Shown here piece after piece: positions 7,447 to 17,800 of a stretch of 64,000 bases of DNA. Location of the stretch: positions 1-64,000 of the forward strand of contig CAAFLG010000064.1 of assembly GCA_900763705.1 (NCBI GenBank), given 5' to 3'. The first letter of the stretch is position 1. Every line of letters starts with the position of its first letter. Source of the DNA: an uncultured Oscillospiraceae bacterium. GTDB taxonomy: Bacteria; Bacillota; Clostridia; Oscillospirales; Oscillospiraceae. The notes under the pieces are model-generated. The model had not been told where the DNA came from and ran no database searches. It worked only from the letters and a program-made list of their open reading frames with translations. The position numbers and the translations under genes are program-made.

Positions 7447-8961
7447 TCAGCGCACGATGAGCGTTCTGCCGTCCATTTCTTCGGGCTTTTCAAGGCCCAT
7501 CACATCAAGAATGGTCGGGGCAATGTCGGCAAGTCTGCCGGGGCGCAGCTCGGTGCCCGCGCCGCAGAGAATGAAGGGCACGCGGTTGGTCGTGTGCGCG
7601 GTCATGGGACTCTTGCCGTCAGCCTGCAGCATCTGCTCGGCGTTGCCGTGGTCGGCGGTGATCATGGCGATGCCGCCCATCTTGAGCGTCGCGTCCACAA
7701 CGCGGCCAACGCAGTCATCGACCGTTTCAACGGCCTTGACCGCCGCGTCGAACACGCCCGTGTGACCGACCATGTCGCAGTTGGCAAAGTTGAGGATCAC
7801 AACGTCGTACTTGCCGGACTCGATGCGGTCCACGCACTTGCCCGCGACCTCGTAAGCGCTCATCTCGGGCTGGAGGTCGTAGGTCGCGACCTTCGGCGAG
7901 GCGATGAGCACGCGGTCCTCGCCGGGATAGGGCTCTTCCACGCCGCCGTTGAAGAAGAACGTGACATGGGCGTACTTCTCCGTCTCGGCAATGCGCAGCT
8001 GCGTCATGCCCATCTTGCTGAGGTACTCGCCAAGGCCGTTTTTCACGCTGATGCGCGGGAAGGCGACCAGCACGTTCGGCATCGTGGCGTCATACTCGGT
8101 GTTGCACACATAGGTGAGCGGGAAGAACTCGCGCTTGAAGCCGTCGAACGCGGGGTCGACGAAGGCGCGCGTGATCTCGCGGGCGCGGTCGGGGCGGTAG
8201 TTGAAGAAGATGACCGAGTCATTGTCGGAGATCATGCCGTCCTTGTCGCAGACGATGGGCTCGACGAATTCGTCCGTCACGCCGTTTTTATAGCTTGCCT
8301 CAATGGCGTGGATGGGGTCGCTGTCCTGCACGCCCTCGCCGTAGACGAGCGCGTCGTAGGCGTTCTCGAGGCGGTCCCAGCGCTTGTCGCGGTCCATCGC
8401 GTAGTAGCGGCCCATAACGGTCGCGATCTTGCCGACGCCGATCTCGCGGCACTTTTCCATGGTCTTTGCCACAAAGTCGCGTCCGGAGGTCGGGGGCGTG
8501 TCGCGCCCGTCGAGGAAGACGTGGATATACACGCGCTTGAGGCCCTTGATGTGCGCCATCTTCAAAAGCGCATAGAGGTGGTCGAGCGTGGAGTGCACGC
8601 CGCCCGTGGAATGAAGGCCGTAGAGGTGCAGCGCGGAACCTTTTTCAAGGCAGTCGTCCATCGCCTTGTTGTAGGCGGGGTTTTCAAAGAAGGTGCCGTC
8701 CTCGATGGAGCGGGTGATGCGCGGCAGGTCTTGGAACACGACGCGGCCGCCGCCGATGTTGGTGTGACCGACCTCGCTGTTGCCCATCTGGCCGTCGGGC
8801 AGACCCACGTCAAGGCCGGAGGCCGCGAGCTCGGTGTGCGCGTACTCTGCGAACAGGCCGTCGAGCACGGGGGTGTCGGCAGCGCGGACCGCGTTGCCGA
8901 CAATATCGTTGGACAGGCCGAAGCCGTCCATAATGATGAGGGTGGTCGGAGCTTTGTTCAT
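7447..8961 (-). CDS. gpmI: 2,3-bisphosphoglycerate-independent phosphoglycerate mutase
   Basis: 504 residues, usual length. The N-terminus TTLIIMDGFGLSNDIVGNA carries the metal ligand, GNSEVGHTNIGGGR holds the phosphorylated serine, and HVFLDGRDTPPTSG, NCDMVGHTG and TADHGNAEQM are family motifs. It is the manganese-dependent enzyme converting 3- to 2-phosphoglycerate in glycolysis. It is the last gene of a minus-strand run pgk-tpiA-gpmI, with gap and eno not in the window. Confidence 0.97.
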   Translation of the reverse strand: MNKAPTTLIIMDGFGLSNDIVGNAVRAADTPVLDGLFAEYAHTELAASGLDVGLPDGQMGNSEVGHTNIGGGRVVFQDLPRITRSIEDGTFFENPAYNKAMDDCLEKGSALHLYGLHSTGGVHSTLDHLYALLKMAHIKGLKRVYIHVFLDGRDTPPTSGRDFVAKTMEKCREIGVGKIATVMGRYYAMDRDKRWDRLENAYDALVYGEGVQDSDPIHAIEASYKNGVTDEFVEPIVCDKDGMISDNDSVIFFNYRPDRAREITRAFVDPAFDGFKREFFPLTYVCNTEYDATMPNVLVAFPRISVKNGLGEYLSKMGMTQLRIAETEKYAHVTFFFNGGVEEPYPGEDRVLIASPKVATYDLQPEMSAYEVAGKCVDRIESGKYDVVILNFANCDMVGHTGVFDAAVKAVETVDDCVGRVVDATLKMGGIAMITADHGNAEQMLQADGKSPMTAHTTNRVPFILCGAGTELRPGRLADIAPTILDVMGLEKPEEMDGRTLIVR

Positions 8962-8980
8962 AAATGGTCTCCCTTTCTGC

Positions 8981-9754
8981 TCAGTCCTGATTGGCAGCGT
9001 GAACGATCTCCATCAGCGATTGAGCCTGCAGCGACGCGCCGCCGATCAGGCCGCCGTCGATATCCTCGTGCGAGAGCAGCTCGCGGGCGTTTTCCGGCTT
9101 CATCGAGCCGCCGTACTGGATGGTCACGCTGCGTGCCACGCGCGCGCCGTACTGCGCGCGGATCAGCGCGCGGATGGCAGAGCAGACCTCGCTCGCCTGC
9201 TCGCTCGTGGCGGTCTTGCCCGTGCCGATGGCCCAGATGGGCTCATAGGCGATGACGCAGCGGCGCATCTGCTCGGCGCCCACGCCGGCAAGCGCGCTTT
9301 TGACCTGAAGGGCGATGAGCTCCATCGTCACGCCCATCTCACGCTGGGTGAGACTCTCGCCCACGCAGATGATCGGGTTCAGGCCGGCATTCAGCGCGGC
9401 GTGGACCTTCTTGTTCACGATCTCGTCCGTTTCGCCGAAGAGGGCGCGGCGCTCGCTGTGGCCGACGATGACGTAGCGCACGCCGAGGTCGGCGAGCATA
9501 TCGGCGGAGATCTCGCCGGTGTAGGCGCCGCTCTTTTCAAAGTAGATGTTCTGCGCGCCGACGGCGATGCGGCTGTCCTTGAAGGCGCGCACGGCGGCGG
9601 AGAGATCGGCCGCGGGCACGCACACGACGATGTCGCACCACTTGGTCTTGGGAAGGATGGCCTTGAACTCTTCGGCAAAGGCCTTGGTCTCGCTGGGGGT
9701 CTTGTTCATTTTCCAGTTGCCTGCGATAATGGTCTTACGGTATCTGCGATTCAT
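8981..9754 (-). CDS. tpiA: Triose-phosphate isomerase
   Basis: 257 residues with all catalytic residues visible: Asn-Lys in AGNWKMNKTPSE, His in IVGHSERRALFGE, and Glu in AYEPIWAIGTGKTA; the phosphate loop IQYGGSMKPENA and DGGLIGGASL follow. It interconverts dihydroxyacetone phosphate and glyceraldehyde 3-phosphate. gpmI starts 19 bases after its stop. Confidence 0.98.
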   Translation of the reverse strand: MNRRYRKTIIAGNWKMNKTPSETKAFAEEFKAILPKTKWCDIVVCVPAADLSAAVRAFKDSRIAVGAQNIYFEKSGAYTGEISADMLADLGVRYVIVGHSERRALFGETDEIVNKKVHAALNAGLNPIICVGESLTQREMGVTMELIALQVKSALAGVGAEQMRRCVIAYEPIWAIGTGKTATSEQASEVCSAIRALIRAQYGARVARSVTIQYGGSMKPENARELLSHEDIDGGLIGGASLQAQSLMEIVHAANQD

Positions 9755-9812
9755 GTTGGGTCTTTTCTCCTGTTACTACTATAAAGAATCAAAAGTTGCG
9801 GGGTTACTTTTT

Positions 9813-11081
9813 TTACTTGTCGAGCAGGCACGCAACGCCTGGAAGCTCCTTGCCCTCAAGGAACTCGAGCGACGCGCCGCCGCCGGTGGAGATGTGCGTG
9901 ATCTTGTCGGCAAAGCCGAGCTGCTCGGCTGCTGCCGCGCTGTCGCCGCCGCCGATGATGGTGACAGCGCCGCTCTCGGCGAGGGCCTTGGCCATGGCCT
10001 TGGTGCCGTTTGCAAAGGCCGGGAACTCGAAAACGCCCATGGGGCCGTTCCACACGATCGTGCCCGCGCCCTTGGTGGCAGAGCAGAAGAGCTCGATGGT
10101 CTCAGGGCCGATGTCCATGCCCATCATGTCCGCGGGGATGTGCATCGCGTCGACGACGTGGGGCTCGGCGTCCGCCGCGAATTCCTTCGCCGCGACCGCG
10201 TCGACCGGCAGCAGGAGCTTCACGCCCTTTGCCTTGGCCTTTTCGATCATTTCAAGCGCGTAGGCGCACTTGTCTTCTTCGAGAAGGGACTTGCCGATCT
10301 CGCCGCCCTGCGCCTTGGAGAAGGTGTAGGACATGCCGCCGCCGATGATGACGGTATCGGCCTTGTCGAGGAGGTTGTTGATGACGGCGATCTTGTCGCT
10401 GACCTTCGCCCCGCCGAGCACGGCGACGAACGGGCGCTTGGGATCATCGAGCGCCTTGCCCATGACCTCAAGCTCCTTGGCGACAAGAAGACCCGAAACG
10501 GCGGGAAGATAGGCAGCGACGCCGGCGGTGGAAGCGTGGGCGCGGTGCACCGTGCCGAAAGCATCGGATACGTACAGCTCCGCCATGGAGGCGAGGGCCT
10601 TTGCAAGCGCGGGGTCGTTCTTCGTCTCGCCCGGTTCAAAGCGGGTATTTTCAAGCAGCATGATCTCGCCGCCCTTGAGCGCCGCGGCCTTGGCCTTGGC
10701 ATCCTCGCCGACCACGTCGCGGGCAAAGATGACGGGCTTGCCGAGAAGCTCGGAAAGATGCGCCGCCACGGGCGCGAGCGTCAGCTTTTCAAGCGACTTT
10801 TTCCACTTTTCCTCCGTGAGCGTTGCGGGGTCCTTGCCCTTTTCGGTCTGCTTTTTCACCCACTTTTCAAACTTCGGCTCGGGCTTGCCGAGGTGCGAGC
10901 AGGCGATCACGGCCGCGCCGTGGTCGAGAAGATAGCGAATGGTCGGCAGCGCCGCCACGATGCGCTTATCGGACGTGATCGCGCCGGTCTCCTTGTCCTG
11001 CGGGACGTTGAAGTCGCAGCGCAGCAGCACCTTTTTCCCGCTCACGTCCACATCGCAGACAGTCTTTTTATTATAGTTCAT
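9813..11081 (-). CDS. pgk: Phosphoglycerate kinase
   Basis: 422 residues. The N-terminal substrate domain shows [18 protein letters not shown] and CSHLGKPE; the C-terminal nucleotide domain shows [26 protein letters not shown] and the [13 protein letters not shown] loop. It carries out the first ATP-forming step of glycolysis. Ribosome site GAGGAGG lies before the ATG. It is a little longer than the usual about 395 residues because of a Lys/Glu-rich insert near residues 80-105. First gene of the pgk-tpiA-gpmI unit. Confidence 0.98.
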   Translation of the reverse strand: MNYNKKTVCDVDVSGKKVLLRCDFNVPQDKETGAITSDKRIVAALPTIRYLLDHGAAVIACSHLGKPEPKFEKWVKKQTEKGKDPATLTEEKWKKSLEKLTLAPVAAHLSELLGKPVIFARDVVGEDAKAKAAALKGGEIMLLENTRFEPGETKNDPALAKALASMAELYVSDAFGTVHRAHASTAGVAAYLPAVSGLLVAKELEVMGKALDDPKRPFVAVLGGAKVSDKIAVINNLLDKADTVIIGGGMSYTFSKAQGGEIGKSLLEEDKCAYALEMIEKAKAKGVKLLLPVDAVAAKEFAADAEPHVVDAMHIPADMMGMDIGPETIELFCSATKGAGTIVWNGPMGVFEFPAFANGTKAMAKALAESGAVTIIGGGDSAAAAEQLGFADKITHISTGGGASLEFLEGKELPGVACLLDK

Positions 11082-11135
11082 GTCAGTTCCTCCTCATAAC
11101 GATACAGATACGATTTGGCTACTCGATTGTTGAAA

Positions 11136-11149
11136 CGAAACCGTTTCCC
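11136..11149. promoter_or_regulatory. cre-like operator upstream of pgk
   Basis: CGAAACCGTTTCCC matches 12 of 14 positions of the catabolite-responsive element used by CcpA (WGWAANCGNTNWCA type) and is centred on a GAAACCGTTTC dyad, about 55 bases before the pgk ATG and touching the trmL stop. Role inferred only from position and match. Confidence 0.35.
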
Positions 11150-11643
11150 TATGGTGTTTCCAGCATCTCGCCCTCGTGCTTGAGGCCGGGAAAGTCGGTC
11201 TGCCGCAGCGCCTCATAGGTCAGGACCGCCACGGAGTTGGAAAGATTCAGGCTGCGCGCCTCTGCGCGCATCGGAAGGCGGATGCAGCGCTCATAGTGCG
11301 CCGTGCGGAAGTCCTCGGGAAGGCCCGCCGTCTCTTTGCCGAAAAAGAGCCAGCAGCCGTCCTCAAATTCCGCCCGGCAGTAGTCCTGAGGCGCCTTGGT
11401 CGTGGCGAGCCAGCAGCTTCGCTCCGCTTCGGGGTGCTTTGCAAAAAGATCCGCCAGATCTTCATACACGCTGATATCCACAAGATACCAGTAGTCCAGT
11501 CCCGCGCGCTTGACGGCGTGGTCGGAAATGTCGAACCCGAGGGGCTTGATAAGGTGCAGATGCGCCCCCGTTGCCGCACAGGTGCGCGCGATATTGCCGC
11601 AGTTCTGCGGGATCTCCGGCTCCACGAGCACGATGTTGAGCAT
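11149..11643 (-). CDS. trmL: tRNA (cytidine/uridine(34)-2'-O)-methyltransferase TrmL
   Basis: 164 residues, SPOUT methyltransferase. MLNIVLVEPEIPQNCGNIARTCAATGAHLHLI is the family N-terminus, and the trefoil-knot SAM site is seen in LFFGKETAGLPED and RLPMRAEARSLNLSNSVAVLTYEALRQ. It modifies the wobble base of certain leucine tRNAs. The ATG at 11643 follows GGAGGAG; the longer frame to 11703 overlaps its own promoter and is rejected. Confidence 0.94.
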   Translation of the reverse strand: MLNIVLVEPEIPQNCGNIARTCAATGAHLHLIKPLGFDISDHAVKRAGLDYWYLVDISVYEDLADLFAKHPEAERSCWLATTKAPQDYCRAEFEDGCWLFFGKETAGLPEDFRTAHYERCIRLPMRAEARSLNLSNSVAVLTYEALRQTDFPGLKHEGEMLETP

Positions 11644-11674
11644 GATAGCGTCTCCTCCACGCGAAAGTTTAATC

Positions 11675-11703
11675 ATTGTACCGCAAAAATATTGCGAATT
11701 CAA
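11675..11703 (-). promoter_or_regulatory. Sigma-A promoter of trmL
   Basis: On the minus strand TTGAAT (11703-11698), 17 bases, then TACAAT (11680-11675). About 32 bases upstream of the trmL ATG. Confidence 0.7.
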
Positions 11704-11814
11704 CCTAAAATACAGCCTTTTGAAACGAATTTTCCAAAACGAAAAAAGGTGGAGGACGAAAACAAAAAAACTTTTACCTTTTTTGCAGGAAAAGGTGGAT
11801 TTTTTGTTTCTCTT

Positions 11815-11823
11815 TGGTATAAT
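11815..11823 (+). promoter_or_regulatory. Extended -10 promoter of glmU
   Basis: TGG precedes a perfect TATAAT (11818-11823). The -35 region is poor, which is usual for extended -10 promoters. Confidence 0.6.
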
Positions 11824-11864
11824 ACCCGTTAAGAAGGACTATTTTATGAAAGGAGCTCACTCCG

Positions 11865-13001
11865 ATGGATCAGAAGCTGGCCGTCCTGTTCATGCCGGAC
11901 GATATGACGCTGACAAAAGAGAACACACCGCTGATGCTAAGGCCCATCCTGTTCTGCCCCATCCTCACATGGATGATCGACGAACTGATGGGACAGGGCG
12001 TTGAGCGGTTTTTTATTGTATCCGATGTGCGCGCGCACGATGTGATGCGCCCCTACATCTCCGAAAAGGCCGACGTCACCTATGTGGACGGGGCAAAGCA
12101 CGGCGAAGAGCTGTTGAAGCTCCTCAAGGGCGAAAAGGGCAGCGTTCTCATCGTCAACGGCGCGGTGCTGCCCGTGGGCATCTTCTCCGGCGGCGCGGTC
12201 TATTCGGCGGATGCCAAGGAGTGCTGCAAGGTACTCAAAGAGCACGGCGCGTTCGCGGCCTTCCCCGCGGGGGCCGAGATCTCGAAGGGCTTCCTCCCCG
12301 TCGGCGACGAGGAAGAGCTTCGCTCGGCACAGGATATGTGCCGCCGCAAGATCGCGGACAAGCACTTTGCCGCGGGCGTTTCCATCATGGACCCCAACAA
12401 CACCTACATTGACCCCCGCGTGACGATCGGCAGCGGCACGGTCATCCTCCCCGGCACGATCCTGCGCGGCAGGACGGTCATCGGCAAGAACTGCACCATC
12501 GGCCCGAACGCCATGATCCGCGACTGCACGGTCGGCGACGAGACGGAGGTGAACGCCTCGCAGCTCAATGAGAGCACCGTCGGCAGCCATACGACGGTCG
12601 GCCCCTTTGCCTATGTGCGCCCGCACTCGACGATCTGCGACCATGTCAAGGTCGGCGACTTTGTCGAGATCAAAAACAGCGTCATCGGCAACGGCACGAA
12701 GATCTCGCACCTGACCTACATCGGCGACAGCGACTGCGGCGAGCGCATCAACTTCGGCTGCGGCACGGTGACGACGAATTACGACGGCTTCAAGAAGTTC
12801 CGCTGCACGATCGGCGACGACGCCTTCATCGGCTGCAACACCAACCTCATCGCGCCCGTCACGGTGGGCAAGGGAAGCTACATCGCCGCCGGCTCCACCA
12901 TCACCGACGAGGTGCCCGAAAACGCGCTGGCGCTGGCCCGCTCGCGTCAGGTCAACAAGCCCGGCTGGGCGGAAGTCTGGCGCGAAGCGCACAAGAAGTA
13001 A
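11865..13001 (+). CDS. glmU: GlmU-like protein: intact acetyltransferase, degenerate uridylyltransferase
   Basis: 378 residues against about 456 for GlmU. The C-terminal left-handed beta helix (from about residue 180) is well kept: repeated IGxGTVI turns, YVRPHSTICDHVKVGDFVEIK, the catalytic His282 in SHLTYIGD, and FGCGTVTTNYDG. It should acetylate glucosamine 1-phosphate. The N-terminal domain keeps the size of a shortened nucleotidyltransferase, but the start (MDQKLAVLFMPDDMTL) lacks the LAAGxGTRM loop and the later metal-binding residues are not recognisable, so UTP transfer is probably lost. It is followed by prs, as in the Firmicutes order glmU-prs. Confidence 0.85.
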   Translation: MDQKLAVLFMPDDMTLTKENTPLMLRPILFCPILTWMIDELMGQGVERFFIVSDVRAHDVMRPYISEKADVTYVDGAKHGEELLKLLKGEKGSVLIVNGAVLPVGIFSGGAVYSADAKECCKVLKEHGAFAAFPAGAEISKGFLPVGDEEELRSAQDMCRRKIADKHFAAGVSIMDPNNTYIDPRVTIGSGTVILPGTILRGRTVIGKNCTIGPNAMIRDCTVGDETEVNASQLNESTVGSHTTVGPFAYVRPHSTICDHVKVGDFVEIKNSVIGNGTKISHLTYIGDSDCGERINFGCGTVTTNYDGFKKFRCTIGDDAFIGCNTNLIAPVTVGKGSYIAAGSTITDEVPENALALARSRQVNKPGWAEVWREAHKK

Positions 13002-13042
13002 GCAACTACAGAAAATTTTTATAAAAAGAGGAGTACATCATC

Positions 13043-14011
13043 ATGATCTCTCACGGCAAGGACATCAAAATTTTCACCGGTAACGCAAACCCCAAGCTCG
13101 CAGAAAGCATCTGCAAGATCATCGGCACCAAGCTCGGCGAGAGCGAGGTCAAGAGCTTTGCCGACGGCGAGGCTTCCGTCTCCCTGTACGAGACCGTGCG
13201 CGGCAGCGACGTGTTCCTCGTTCAGTCCACCTGCAAGCCCGTCAACGACAGCCTGATGGAGCTTCTCATCATGGTCGACGCCTGCCGCCGCGCTTCTGCC
13301 GGCCGCATCACCGCCGTCATGCCCTACTTCGGCTATGCCCGTCAGGACCGCAAGGCCAAGAGCCGCGACCCCATCTCCGCCAAGCTCGTCGCCAACATGC
13401 TCGTCGCCGCCGGCGTTGACCGCGTGCTGACGATGGACCTGCACGCCAACCAGATCCAGGGCTTCTTCGACATTCCCGTGGATAACCTCTTCGGCAACCC
13501 CATCTTCGTCGATTACTACGCCAAGAAGTTCGGCTCCGCCTGCGAGGACATGGTCGTTGTCTCTCCCGACGTTGGCTCCGTCGCCCGCGCCCGTACCTTC
13601 GCCCAGAAGCTGCACATGAACCTCGCCATCGTCGACAAGCGCCGCCAGAAGGCCAACCAGTGCGAGGTCATGAACGTCATCGGCGACGTGGCCGGCAAGG
13701 AGTGCATCCTCTTCGACGATATGGTCGATACCGCCGGTTCCCTCTGCAACGCGGCCAAGGCCATCGTTGAAGTCGGCGGCGCGAAGAAGGTCTACGCCTG
13801 CGCGTCCCACGGCGTGCTCTCCGGCCCCGCGCTCGAGCGCCTGGCCGCGAGCAGCATCGAGGAGCTGGCCCTGCTCGACACCATCCCCGCCCCTGCCGGC
13901 GAGGACGAGCTCAAGAAGTCCCGCATCAAGTACCTGACCGTCGCGCCCATGTTCGCCGAGGCGATCGAGCGCACCTATCAGGAGATCTCCATCGCGAATC
14001 TCTTCAACTAA
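13043..14011 (+). CDS. prs: Ribose-phosphate pyrophosphokinase
   Basis: 322 residues. It has the class I PRPP synthetase pattern: IFTGNANPKLAESI, KSFADGEASVSLYETVRG, PYFGYARQDRKAKSRDPISAKLVA, MDLHANQIQGFFDIPVDNL, and the PRPP loop LFDDMVDTAGS. It makes PRPP from ribose 5-phosphate and ATP for nucleotides, histidine and NAD. The VVSPDVGSVARAR segment replaces the usual VSPDxGGxxRA with V-G-S. AAGAGGAG precedes the ATG, 41 bases after glmU. Confidence 0.97.
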   Translation: MISHGKDIKIFTGNANPKLAESICKIIGTKLGESEVKSFADGEASVSLYETVRGSDVFLVQSTCKPVNDSLMELLIMVDACRRASAGRITAVMPYFGYARQDRKAKSRDPISAKLVANMLVAAGVDRVLTMDLHANQIQGFFDIPVDNLFGNPIFVDYYAKKFGSACEDMVVVSPDVGSVARARTFAQKLHMNLAIVDKRRQKANQCEVMNVIGDVAGKECILFDDMVDTAGSLCNAAKAIVEVGGAKKVYACASHGVLSGPALERLAASSIEELALLDTIPAPAGEDELKKSRIKYLTVAPMFAEAIERTYQEISIANLFN

Positions 14012-14052
14012 CATGACGCCGTTCCCCGCCGCGCGCGGGGAGGCGACAACCG

Positions 14053-14084
14053 GGAGGGATATCTCGTGCGCGAGATATCCCTCC
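14053..14084 (+). terminator. Perfect 14-bp hairpin between prs and pth
   Basis: Stem 14053-14066 with 14071-14084, loop TGCG. The tail is CTTTCCG, a weak U tract, so it may attenuate rather than fully stop transcription. Confidence 0.6.
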
Positions 14085-14163
14085 TTTCCGCCCACACGAA
14101 AAAAGCGGCGCGGCGCGCCGCCAGAACCCTCCCCCAACGGGGAAATGATCGAGGATAATTCTT

Positions 14164-14745
14164 ATGATTTTCAAAAGATCCGGCCCGCCGGAATGGCTCT
14201 TAGTCTGTTTGGGCAATTACGGCAAGGAATATGAAAACACCCGCCACAACGTCGGCTTCATGGCCGCGGAACGGCTCATCGACAAGCGCGATCTGCGCTG
14301 CAACCGGCTGCGCTTCCGCTCGCTGACCGAGGTCATCGACCTTGGCGGCGCGAACGTGCTTTTGATGATGCCGCAGACGTACATGAACCTCTCCGGCGAG
14401 GCCGTCGGCGAGGCGGCGCGCTTCTACAAAATTCCCGCCGACCACGTCATCGTCATCTCTGATGACATCTCCCTGCCGCTGGGCAAGGTCCGCGTGCGCG
14501 CAAGCGGCAGCGCGGGCGGCCACAACGGTCTCAAGAACATCATCGCCCACCTCGGCACCGACGCTTTCCCGCGCGTGAAGGTCGGCGTCGGCGCGCCGGA
14601 GCACGACATTGTCGACTGGGTCATCGGCCCCTTCACGGCGAGTGAGCGCAAGGTCGTAGACGGCGTGCTCGACCGCGTGCTCGAGGCCGTCGAGTGCATT
14701 ATCACAGACGGAGTGCTCGCCGCGCAGAACCGCTGCAACGGCTGA
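14164..14745 (+). CDS. pth: Peptidyl-tRNA hydrolase
   Basis: 193 residues. The signature LGNYGKEYENTRHNVGFMAAE holds the catalytic His (TRHN), PQTYMNLSGEAVGE and VISDDISLPLGKVRVRASGSAGGHNGLKNI contain the catalytic Asp and substrate-binding residues. The usual LGNPG is LGNYG here. It releases peptides from prematurely dissociated peptidyl-tRNA. A 9-residue lead (MIFKRSGPP) precedes the core. Order glmU-prs-pth-mfd is the conserved one; ctc (bL25) between prs and pth is absent. Confidence 0.96.
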   Translation: MIFKRSGPPEWLLVCLGNYGKEYENTRHNVGFMAAERLIDKRDLRCNRLRFRSLTEVIDLGGANVLLMMPQTYMNLSGEAVGEAARFYKIPADHVIVISDDISLPLGKVRVRASGSAGGHNGLKNIIAHLGTDAFPRVKVGVGAPEHDIVDWVIGPFTASERKVVDGVLDRVLEAVECIITDGVLAAQNRCNG

Positions 14746-14778
14746 TACCTCCCGGCGCGAAAATTTATAAAATCGCCA

Positions 14779-14806
14779 TAGACTTTTTGCGAAAAGCTCA
14801 TATAAT
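14779..14806 (+). promoter_or_regulatory. Sigma-A promoter of mfd
   Basis: TAGACT (14779-14784), 16 bases, perfect TATAAT (14801-14806). Confidence 0.6.
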
Positions 14807-14888
14807 ATCATCATAATACTTTCGGGTGCGACCCGCCGCGTGCGCGGCGGATCGGCCCTTTTGCGCGTTGCGGAAGGAGGGGAACGGC

Positions 14889-17800
14889 ATGGCACAGGGC
14901 ATGAAACAGCTCGGCGCAGCGCTCGCGGCGCTGCCCGAGGTGCGCGAGCTGCTGCTCTCGCTCGACGCGGGCGCGTCGCCCATCGCCGTGTCCGGCCTCT
15001 CGAGCGTGCACCGCGCACAGCTCTCTGCCGCCGTGCGGCAGAAGATGCAGCGTCCCCTTCTCGTCGTCTGCGCGGATGAAAACGAAGCGAACCGCATGGC
15101 GGGCGATCTGCACGAGCTTCTCGGCGAGGAGGTAAGTCTCCTGTTCGCGCGCGAATGGCAGCTGCGCGACCGCGTTTCCGCCTCGCACGGCTGGGAGCAG
15201 CAGCGCATCGGCACGCTCTGCCGCCTTGCCGCCGGGGAAGCGAGCGTGCTCGTCGCCACGGTCGATGCGCTGATGCAGCGCACGCTGCCGCCCGCGCTCC
15301 TGCGCGGCGCGGTGACGGAGATCGAGGTCGGCGCGCGCTTCGACCTTGCCGCACTTTCCAGAAAGCTTGTCGAGATCGGCTACGTCCGCGCCGAAACGGT
15401 CGAGGGCGTGGGCCAGTTCGCCCTGCGCGGCGGGATCCTGGATATCTACTCGCCGCTCAGCGCGCCCGTGCGCGTCGAATTCTTCGACGACGAGGTGGAC
15501 GCGATGGGTGAATTCGACCTTGCGACCCAGCGCCGCACACAGAACGTCAAGTCCCTCACCGTCCTGCCCGCAGCCGAGGTGCTGCCCGCGCTCACAGGCG
15601 GCGGACGCGAAAAAATGCTCGAGCGCCTTTCCCGCGCCGCGCAGAAGATCGAGAAAAAGGCCGCGGACAGCCCCATCGTGAAGACGCTGCGCGGTGACAT
15701 GGAGCGCCTTTCCAATGACCTGCCGCTCGGCGGCATGGATCGCTATCTCGCCGCCTGCTACCCTGAGGAGATCTGCGCGCTCGACTATCTCGCGCCCGAT
15801 ACGCTCGCCGTCGTGAGCGACGGGATGCGTGTTTTGGAACGCGGAAAAAATTACCACTGGGAGCTTTCCGAGGATGTAAAGCCCCTCATCGAAGAGGGCG
15901 TCCTCTGCGGGGAGTTTGCTTCTCTGGCACTCAGTCAGGAGTCGCTCAGCCGCCGCCTTGCGGACTTCCCCGTGCTGCTGCTCGACGCGCTGCCGACCTC
16001 GCGCAATCTGCTCGCGCCGCGCGTGCTGCTCAGCATGAACGCGCGCTCGCTGCCGAGCTACGGCGGCAGCCTCGAGACCGCCGCGGGCGACATGGAGCGC
16101 TATCTTGGCGCGGGCTGCGGCGTTTTGATCCTCTGCGGCAATGAAACGCGCGCGAAGAATTTCCAGCGCCTTTTGGAAGAGCGGAACATCCGCGCGCAGC
16201 TCAACTTGAAAAACGACCGCCTCCCCGCCCCGCACGAGACCGTCATCGGCCTCGGCGCGCTGAGCGCGGGCAGCGAATATCCACAATTAAAGCTCGTCAT
16301 CCTGACCGAGGGCCAGCTCACCTCCCCCCTCTCCGGCAAGCGCACGAAAGCGCGGCCCAAGAAGGAGACTTCCGCGCGCGAGGCGCTGCGCTCCTACGAA
16401 GACCTCTCCCCCGGCGATCTCGTCGTGCATGTGCATCACGGCATCGGCCGCTTCGCAGGCATCGAGCGGATGCGCGTGGACGGCGTGGACAAGGACTACA
16501 TTAAAATCTGCTACGCGGGCAACGACAGCCTCTATGTCCCCGCGACGCAGCTCGACATGGTGTCAAAATACATCGGCGGCCACGGCGAAGACGAGGACGG
16601 CCATCCGCGCGCAAAGCTCAGTAAGCTCGGCGGCACGGACTGGTCGCGCGCCAAGACAAAGGCGCGCGCCGCGGCGAAGGATCTTGCCAAGGGTCTCATC
16701 GCGCTCTACGCCGAGCGCCAACGCCGCCCGGGCTTCGCCTTTTCGCCCGACTCCCCGTGGCAGAAGGAATTTGAAGAGGCCTTCGACTACGAAGAGACCG
16801 ACGATCAGCTGCGCGCCATCGCCGAGATCAAGGCCGACATGGAGCGCTCAACGCCGATGGACCGCCTGCTCTGCGGCGACGTGGGCTACGGCAAGACTGA
16901 GGTCGCGCTGCGCGCCGTGATGAAGTGCATTTTGGACGGCAAACAGGCGGCGATCCTGGTGCCGACCACGGTGCTCGCCCAGCAGCACTATGCGACCGCC
17001 ATCAACCGTTTCCGCTCGTTCCCCGTGCGCATCGAGGTGCTCTCGCGCTTCAAAACGCCGGCGCAGAAAAAGCAGATCATGCAGGATGCGGCCGCGGGAA
17101 AGATCGATCTTCTCATCGGCACGCACTCGCTGCTGCAAAAGAGCCTGCACTTTAAGGATCTCGGCCTTCTCGTCATCGACGAGGAGCAGCGCTTCGGCGT
17201 GACGCACAAGGAAAAGCTCAAGGAGCTTTCCCGTCAGGTCGACACGCTGACGCTCTCGGCAACGCCCATCCCCCGCACGCTCAACATGGCGCTCTCGGGC
17301 ATCCGCGATATGTCCACCATCGAGGTCCCGCCCGTCGACCGCCAGCCGGTGCAGACGTATGTGCTCGAGCATAACTGGAGCGTCATCGCCGACGCCATCC
17401 GGCGCGAGCTCGCGCGCGGCGGGCAGGTCTACTACATGCACAATCGCGTGGAGACCATCGACCGCTGCGCCGCGCAGCTCAAAAAGCTCCTCGGCGAGGA
17501 AGTTTCGATCGGCGTCGCGCACGGCAAGATGGACGAAAAGGGGTTATCGTCCGTGATGCAGCAGCTCTCGGACGGGGAAATTCAGGTGCTCGTGTGCACG
17601 ACCATCATCGAAACGGGCATCGACATTCCGAATGTCAACACCCTCATCATCGAGGACGCCGACCGCCTCGGCCTCGCCCAGCTCCACCAGATCAGAGGGC
17701 GCATCGGCCGCAGCGCAAGAAGGGCGTATGCCTACATGACCTACCGCGCAGGCAAAATTCTCACGGAGGTCGCCGCCAAGCGCCTCACCGCCATCCGCGA

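Noticed and set aside
7594..9255. A 553-codon plus-strand open frame opposite gpmI and tpiA
   Set aside because: It is antisense to two clear glycolytic genes, its protein has low-complexity V/A/H/D composition, and long antisense frames are expected from the GC-rich codon style.
9546..11099. A 517-codon plus-strand open frame opposite pgk
   Set aside because: Antisense to pgk; no motifs.
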